Notes under the pieces: generated by a model
Seen by the model: the letters and a program-made list of their open reading frames with translations, nothing else
The model's database searches: none
What the model was told of the DNA's origin: nothing
Part shown: piece by piece, positions 5,894 to 9,604 of the stretch
How the letters are laid out: every line of letters starts with the position of its first letter
Numbering within the stretch: position 1 is the stretch's first letter
Translations under genes and position numbers: made by a program
From: an uncultured Oscillospiraceae bacterium
GTDB lineage: Bacteria; Bacillota; Clostridia; Oscillospirales; Oscillospiraceae
Direction: 5' to 3'
Assembly: GCA_910583885.1 (NCBI GenBank)
Contig: CAJUAC010000085.1
Span: 1-9,604, forward strand
Length of the DNA stretch: 9,604 nt

Positions 5894-5946
5894 GCCTCCG
5901 CGCTGTAACCGCAGGCCCGGCCGATCCTATTATGGAAGCCCTGTCG

Positions 5947-5990
5947 ACAGGGGGAAATCTTACACCATTGTAAGGTTTCCCCCTGTTTTG
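5947..5990 (+). terminator. Strong terminator of the FAD oxidoreductase gene
   Basis: Arms 5947-5963 and 5970-5986 form a 17-bp stem with a single G-T pair and a 6-nt loop, followed by TTTTG. It stands 54 bp after the stop codon and separates the oxidoreductase gene from the ABC transporter operon. The top of the stem also matches the BceR operator consensus. Confidence 0.85.
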
Positions 5991-5993
5991 TAA
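5960..5993 (+). promoter_or_regulatory. Candidate BceR-type operator upstream of the transporter operon
   Basis: TTACA-CCAT-TGTAA (5960-5973) fits exactly the TNACA-N4-TGTAA inverted repeat described for BceR-like response regulators of Bacillus. A second half-site TGTAA (5989-5993) repeats exactly 20 bp after the first, two helical turns. It lies about 30 bp before the presumed -35, a position suited to activation. The site is embedded in the upstream terminator, so the match could partly reflect hairpin constraints. Regulator identity is inferred from the BceAB genes downstream. Confidence 0.45.
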
Positions 5994-6002
5994 GTTAAAT
6001 CG

Positions 6003-6032
6003 ATGGCACGGCGGCGCCTTCTGCGGTATACT
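6003..6032 (+). promoter_or_regulatory. Probable promoter of the BceAB-type operon
   Basis: ATGGCA (6003-6008), an 18-nt spacer and TATACT (6027-6032). The -10 is good and the -35 poor, as expected of an activator-dependent promoter. The predicted start near 6039 lies about 27 nt before ATG 6066. Confidence 0.5.
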
Positions 6033-6065
6033 AGCCTCACAAACCACCCGAGGAGGAACTGAGAT

Positions 6066-6833
6066 ATGCCCATCCTGCAAGTCAGTGATTTAAAGAAGAC
6101 CTACACCACCCGCTTTGGCGGCCAGAAGGTCCACGCCCTTACCAATGTCAGCTTTGCGGTAGAGCCCGGCGAATATGTCGCCATCATGGGGGAGTCCGGC
6201 AGCGGCAAGACCACCCTCTTGAATATCCTGGCCGCCTTGGATAAGCCCACCAGCGGCGAGGTCCTGCTGGACGGGCGGAGCGTCGTATCTGTCAAGGAGC
6301 GGGAGATTGCCGCTTTCCGCCGGGATCACCTGGGCTTTGTCTTCCAGGACTTCAACCTCCTGGATACCTTCTCGATCCAGGACAACATCCTCCTGCCGCT
6401 GGTACTGGCGGGGATGCACTACCCGGAGATGGAGAAGCGCCTGCTCCCCCTGGCCCGGCGGCTGGGCATCGATGGTCTGCTGAAAAAGTACCCCTATGAG
6501 GTCTCCGGCGGCCAGAAGCAGCGCACGGCGGTGGCCCGGGCCCTCATCACAGAGCCCCGCATCGTCCTGGCTGACGAGCCCACCGGCGCACTGGACAGCA
6601 AGGCCACCGACAGCCTGCTGAAGCTGTTCGACCAAGTGAATGCCGAGGGGCAGACCATCCTCATGGTCACTCACTCCACCAAGGCCGCCAGCCACGCCAA
6701 GCGGGTGCTCTTCATCCGGGACGGCGAGGTGTTCCACCAGATTTACCGGGGCGTGAGCACCTCCGAGGAGATGTACCAGAAGATCTCCGATACCCTGACC
6801 CTGCTGGCCGCAGGAGGTGAGGAGGATGCGTAA
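6066..6833 (+). CDS. bceA: ABC transporter ATP-binding protein, BceA type
   Basis: The protein has 255 residues and all ABC ATPase motifs: Walker A GESGSGKT (42-49), Q-loop Gln94 in FVFQDFNLLD, signature VSGGQ (146-150), Walker B IVLADE (166-171) with catalytic Glu171, D-loop ALDS (175-178), and switch His203 in VTHS. The sequence style around the Q-loop, and the FtsX-like partner with a large extracellular loop encoded next, place it in the peptide-7-exporter/BceAB group. In the family, this ATPase powers target protection against or removal of bacitracin-like and lantibiotic peptides at the membrane. AGGAGG (6051-6056) precedes ATG 6066. Its 3' end overlaps the permease start by 8 bp (ATGCGTAA), indicating translational coupling. 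No bceR or bceS gene is adjacent. The specific drug cannot be deduced from the sequence. Confidence 0.93.
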   Translation: MPILQVSDLKKTYTTRFGGQKVHALTNVSFAVEPGEYVAIMGESGSGKTTLLNILAALDKPTSGEVLLDGRSVVSVKEREIAAFRRDHLGFVFQDFNLLDTFSIQDNILLPLVLAGMHYPEMEKRLLPLARRLGIDGLLKKYPYEVSGGQKQRTAVARALITEPRIVLADEPTGALDSKATDSLLKLFDQVNAEGQTILMVTHSTKAASHAKRVLFIRDGEVFHQIYRGVSTSEEMYQKISDTLTLLAAGGEEDA

Positions 6834-8883
6834 CATGAGCCTTTTTCCCAAGCTGACCCTCCAGAGCATCCGGAACAACAGGCAGTTCTACCTGCCCTAC
6901 GTCCTGGCCCTGCTGGGGGATGTGGCGGCTGTCTATATCATGTCCGCCCTGTCCCACGACCCCGGCGTCGTCAATATGACCCCGGGCAGGGGGAACGCCT
7001 ACATGTACGTGCAGACCTTCATGGCCATCGGCATAGTCATCGCCTACCTGTTTTCCGCCATCTTTGTGGGATATATCAACGGTTTCCTCATCAAGCAGCG
7101 GAAAAAGGAGCTGGGGCTCTACAACATCCTGGGCATGGGCAAGCGGCATATCGCCCTGGTGCTGGTGTTTGAGACGCTGTATATCGGTGCGGCCGGCATC
7201 CTGGGCGGGCTGGCAGTGGGCCTGCTGCTCCACAAGCTGGTGAGCCTGTGCCTGCATCAGGTGCTGGGGATCCCCATCCCCCTGGGCTTCTATTTCTACT
7301 GGGAGGGCATGGTGTGGACGGCGATGCTGTTCGCAGCCCTGCTGCTTCTGGTGCTGCTGGGCAACCTCAACAAGGTGCGCGTCTCCAAGCCCATTGAGCT
7401 CCTTCACGGCGGCCATGTGGGGGAGCGGGAACCTAAGACCCGCTGGCTGCTGACCCTGCTGGGGATCCTCACCCTGGGGGCCGGGTACTATATCGCCATC
7501 GCGACCCGGACCGGCGTGGAGGCCATTGGGACCTACTTTGTCGCCGTATTCCTGGTCATCATTGGCACCTACTGCCTCTTCACCGCAGTGAGCATCTTCC
7601 TGCTGAAGGCCCTGCGGCGGAACAAACGCTTCTACTACCGCACCAGCCACTTCATCGGCGTGAGCGGGATGCTCTACCGCATGAAGCAAAACGCCATGGG
7701 CCTGGCCAACATCTGCATCCTGTGTACCATGGTGATGGTCATGCTCTCCGGCACCCTCTCCCTGTACCTGGGGACAGAGGATGTCATCCGGGAGCAGTAT
7801 CCAGGGGACGTCAATGTCCGGGTGCGCTACAGCCCTGCCGGGGAGGGGGAGGAGCCCTTCCAGCCGGAGGCCATGCTGGCGCTGCAAACCGGCTTTATCG
7901 AGAGCCAGGGGGTGTCTGTCACAAACGCCCGCACCCGCTATGAACTGGGCTTCGGCGCCGGGCAGCTCCCCGACGGCAGCTACACCACGGACCGCTTTTC
8001 CGAGGACGCGGTAGGGAGTATTGTCAGCATCACCTGCATCACAGCGGAGAGCTATACCGCCTCCACCGGCAAGGAGATGTCCCTACAGCCCGGTGAGGCC
8101 GCCGTCTACGGCTTTTCGGGCGACGAGCTGACCATCCGCTGGGTACTGCCGGACGGGGGCGGAGAGATGGGCCAGTCCACCTTCCGCATCGCCCATACCC
8201 TCAAGGAGAACCCCTGCTACAGCCCTATGATTACCCAGATGGTCACGCTTGTCCTGTCCAGCGAGGCAGAGGTCAACGAGCTGTGGGCCTTGCAGAATGC
8301 GGCCTACAGTACCAGCCCATCCCAGATGGTTTGGTATGCCCATCTGGATCTGGACTGCGATACAGAGACGCTGGAAACCCTGCGCACGCACTACGAGGAT
8401 GCCATTGAGGACAGCCATTTTTACGACGGCACCGGCACCTGGAGCACCAGCCAGTGGGAGCTGCGCTTTGAGAGGGCGGCGGAGATCTACGGCCTGGCGG
8501 GCGGGTTCCTGTTTTTGGGCATCTTCCTGGGCTTCATCTTCCTGCTGGCGACAGTGCTGATTATCTACTACAAGCAGATCTCTGAGGGCTACGAGGACAA
8601 GGCCCGTTTTGAAATCATGCAGAAGGTGGGCCTCAGCCGGAGCGAGGTAAAGGCCTCTATCCACAGCCAGATCCTGATGGTATTTTTCCTGCCCATCGCG
8701 GTGGCCGCTGTCCACATCTTATTTGACTTCAACATGGTAGAAAAGCTGCTGACTCTGTTCTACCTCCACAATACGACCCTGACTGCCCTATGCACCCTGG
8801 GTACGGTACTGGTGTTCTTCCTGGCCTATGGCGTGGTTTACCTGCTGACAGCCCGGACCTACTACAAGATTGTGGAGCGGTGA
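6826..8883 (+). CDS. bceB: ABC transporter permease, BceB type (FtsX family)
   Basis: The protein has 685 residues from ATG 6826, which follows AGGAGG (6812-6817) and overlaps bceA. ATG 6835 with GGAGG just upstream, or GTG 6817, are alternatives. About ten membrane helices are visible: one near residue 20, a cluster of three between about 60 and 190 around the conserved cytosolic KKELGLYNILGM, further pairs to about residue 320, then three at about 555-685. Between helices 7 and 8 lies a soluble segment of about 240 residues (317-553), the extracellular domain that defines BceB-type transporters and is the presumed peptide-sensing part. It works with the preceding ATPase in cell-envelope peptide resistance. 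In the family such permeases also signal to a BceS kinase; none is adjacent here. A palindromic element starts 20 bp after the stop codon and its first hairpin may end the transcript. Confidence 0.92.
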   Translation: MRNMSLFPKLTLQSIRNNRQFYLPYVLALLGDVAAVYIMSALSHDPGVVNMTPGRGNAYMYVQTFMAIGIVIAYLFSAIFVGYINGFLIKQRKKELGLYNILGMGKRHIALVLVFETLYIGAAGILGGLAVGLLLHKLVSLCLHQVLGIPIPLGFYFYWEGMVWTAMLFAALLLLVLLGNLNKVRVSKPIELLHGGHVGEREPKTRWLLTLLGILTLGAGYYIAIATRTGVEAIGTYFVAVFLVIIGTYCLFTAVSIFLLKALRRNKRFYYRTSHFIGVSGMLYRMKQNAMGLANICILCTMVMVMLSGTLSLYLGTEDVIREQYPGDVNVRVRYSPAGEGEEPFQPEAMLALQTGFIESQGVSVTNARTRYELGFGAGQLPDGSYTTDRFSEDAVGSIVSITCITAESYTASTGKEMSLQPGEAAVYGFSGDELTIRWVLPDGGGEMGQSTFRIAHTLKENPCYSPMITQMVTLVLSSEAEVNELWALQNAAYSTSPSQMVWYAHLDLDCDTETLETLRTHYEDAIEDSHFYDGTGTWSTSQWELRFERAAEIYGLAGGFLFLGIFLGFIFLLATVLIIYYKQISEGYEDKARFEIMQKVGLSRSEVKASIHSQILMVFFLPIAVAAVHILFDFNMVEKLLTLFYLHNTTLTALCTLGTVLVFFLAYGVVYLLTARTYYKIVER

Positions 8884-8903
8884 TCCGGCAGGCGCAGGTT
8901 CCC

Positions 8904-9051
8904 CTTCTTTTCTTTGTGAACAAAGAAAAGAAGCAAAAGAAAAACCTTTCATTGCCAAACTTCGTTTGGCAGCATATAAAAAGGGAACATCATATGGATA
9001 TAGCCCCCGTTTCCAGTTCTTTTTGATTCTTTTTCCTGAAAGAAAAAGAAT
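8904..9051. repeat. MITE-like palindromic element, about 150 bp
   Basis: Three inverted repeats are nested in 148 bp. The left arm is itself a 13-bp palindrome (8904-8916 with 8921-8933, loop TGAA). The centre is TGCCAAAC-TTC-GTTTGGCA (8953-8971). The right arm is a 10-bp palindrome (9026-9035 with 9042-9051). The left end (8904-8946) and the reverse complement of the right end (9051-9013) also resemble each other with small gaps, giving imperfect terminal inverted repeats of about 40 bp. No transposase gene is inside. The form suggests a non-autonomous mobile or dispersed intergenic repeat; copy number cannot be judged from one window. The first hairpin may act as terminator for bceB. Confidence 0.5.
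8952..8980 (+). promoter_or_regulatory. Promoter-like sequence within the palindromic element
   Basis: TTGCCA (8952-8957), a 17-nt spacer and TATAAA (8975-8980) match 4/6 and 5/6 of the sigma-A consensus. The central palindrome overlaps the -35 and spacer. It points to the 77-residue gene about 100 bp downstream. Confidence 0.5.
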
Positions 9052-9090
9052 GTTTACCGAAAAAGCTGTCCGTCAAGAAAGGAGTACCGT

Positions 9091-9324
9091 ATGGATCGCG
9101 TAGATATGATCTTGGTGTTGGGGATGCTGTGCCTGATCGCGGGCACACTGTTGGTCGGTTTCAGCAGGCCGCTGTGGTGGGTGTTCCATCAGCGCCGGCC
9201 TGACGGTGGGCGGGATCTGCCCCACCGCTACGAGTGGTATCTGCGCGTGCCAGGCATCGCGCTGCTGCTGGCGGCGGCATGGGTGATCTGCATGAGTGTG
9301 ACCAACGCGTTTATATTCCAATAG
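9091..9324 (+). CDS. Small two-helix membrane protein, function unknown
   Basis: The protein has 77 residues. ATG 9091 follows GAAAGGAG (9077-9084) with a 6-nt spacer, and the frame ends at TAG 9322-9324. A first hydrophobic segment spans about residues 5-26 (MILVLGMLCLIAGTLLVGF). A charged linker of about 28 residues, rich in Arg and His with an RYEWYLRVPG stretch, leads into a second helix at about 56-75. Positive charges in the linker predict that it faces the cytosol with both ends outside. The layout recalls small two-helix DUF families (for example DUF6199-like proteins), but I cannot assign one. It stands alone between the palindromic element and a terminator, and its promoter may come from that element. 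No functional link with bceAB or azlC is evident beyond proximity. Confidence 0.75.
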   Translation: MDRVDMILVLGMLCLIAGTLLVGFSRPLWWVFHQRRPDGGRDLPHRYEWYLRVPGIALLLAAAWVICMSVTNAFIFQ

Positions 9325-9329
9325 GGCAC

Positions 9330-9360
9330 AGGCCGCCGGGAAAATCCCCGGCGGCCTTGA
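9330..9360 (+). terminator. Terminator of the small membrane-protein gene
   Basis: An 11-bp GC-rich perfect stem (9330-9340 with 9347-9357) around AAAATC starts 5 bp after the stop codon. The following TTGACTTCT is only partly T-rich, because it doubles as the -35 region of the next promoter. Confidence 0.7.
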
Positions 9361-9384
9361 CTTCTGTGGGGAAGGGGCTATAAT
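9357..9384 (+). promoter_or_regulatory. Strong promoter of the azlC gene, overlapping the terminator
   Basis: TTGACT (9357-9362), a 16-nt spacer and a perfect TATAAT (9379-9384) match 11 of 12 consensus bases. The first base of the -35 is the last base of the preceding terminator stem. The predicted start near 9391 gives a leader of about 32 nt before ATG 9423. Confidence 0.8.
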
Positions 9385-9422
9385 ACTTCCAGACGATACA
9401 GAAGAATGGAGGGGGAGAAGCC

Positions 9423-9604
9423 ATGGAAAGCAACCAGGCCTGTTTCCGCCGTGGCATCCGGGACGGGATCCCCATTGCCCTGGGGTACTTCGCTGTGGCC
9501 TTTACACTGGGTATTGCCGCAAAAAATGCGGGCTTTACCGCCGTCCAGGCTATGGTGGAGAGCCTGACCAACAACGCCTCCGCCGGGGAGTACGCGGTGT
9601 TCTC
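9423..9604 (+). CDS. azlC: AzlC-family amino-acid permease, N-terminal part (3' truncated by window edge)
   Basis: The first 60 residues of the protein are visible; the family is usually about 230-250 long. The opening GIRDGIPIALGYFAVAFTLG (11-30) and the following SLTNNASAGEYA (48-58) are the hallmark N-terminal segment of AzlC proteins, with the first membrane helix at about 16-34. In the family, AzlC pairs with the small AzlD protein to export branched-chain amino acids and their analogues through the cytoplasmic membrane; azlD would be expected just past the window edge. ATG 9423 follows GGAGGGGG (9408-9415) with a 7-nt spacer. A strong promoter lies immediately upstream, so it is the first gene of its transcript. 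The family assignment is firm and the substrate is inferred. Confidence 0.9.
   Translation, partial: MESNQACFRRGIRDGIPIALGYFAVAFTLGIAAKNAGFTAVQAMVESLTNNASAGEYAVF

Noticed and set aside
6712..7887. 391-codon minus-strand frame opposite bceA/bceB
   Set aside because: His/Gln/Gly-rich shadow of two clearly identified ABC transporter genes.
8994..9026. 10-residue peptide frame within the palindromic element
   Set aside because: Weak ribosome binding site and very short; more likely chance within repeat DNA.

Overview
The window reads as chromosomal DNA of a GC-rich (roughly 60%) Clostridia member, most likely a gut Oscillospiraceae relative of Flavonifractor, Lawsonibacter or Intestinimonas. 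This is an inference from the clostridial style of the proteins (MnmA, GAPDH, COG2509 oxidoreductase, BceAB transporter, AzlC), the strong AGGAGG ribosome binding sites and the codon choice. No rRNA, tRNA, CRISPR array, integrase or transposase gene is visible.

Layout. (1) 1-561 (+) is the C-terminal part of a family 4 glycosidase, probably 6-phospho-alpha-glucosidase. It converges on gap, the glycolytic GAPDH gene (1698-688, -), with two long back-to-back hairpins in between. (2) An AT-rich divergent promoter region (about 1700-2009) separates gap from a two-gene unit: a small soluble histidine-kinase-like protein whose phosphoacceptor His is replaced by Asn, then mnmA (tRNA 2-thiouridylase), 20 bp apart. 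(3) 3935-4498 is a 564-bp gap. It holds a previously unmarked 24-codon gene on the minus strand, with an ideal ribosome binding site and its own intrinsic terminator, then a palindrome, a plus-strand terminator, and a consensus promoter followed by a short leader with an intrinsic terminator. That promoter and leader serve (4) a COG2509 FAD-dependent oxidoreductase (4499-5893). (5) After a strong terminator, whose stem top matches the BceR operator consensus (TNACA-N4-TGTAA), lies a BceAB-type antimicrobial-peptide ABC transporter (6066-6833 and 6826-8883), without an adjacent regulator-kinase pair. (6) 8904-9051 is a MITE-like element built of palindromes and carrying a good promoter match. 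It sits directly upstream of a 77-residue two-helix membrane protein of unknown role (9091-9324). (7) A terminator-promoter overlap leads into the start of an azlC-type amino-acid exporter gene (9423 to the window end).

The genes do not form one pathway. Glycosidase and GAPDH belong to sugar catabolism, MnmA to tRNA modification, BceAB to peptide-antibiotic resistance and sensing, and AzlC to amino-acid export. The parts most worth a second look are the 24-codon gene and its antisense relation to mnmA readthrough, the H-box-lacking kinase, the attenuator-like leader, the operator-in-terminator arrangement before bceAB, and the palindromic element acting as a portable promoter.
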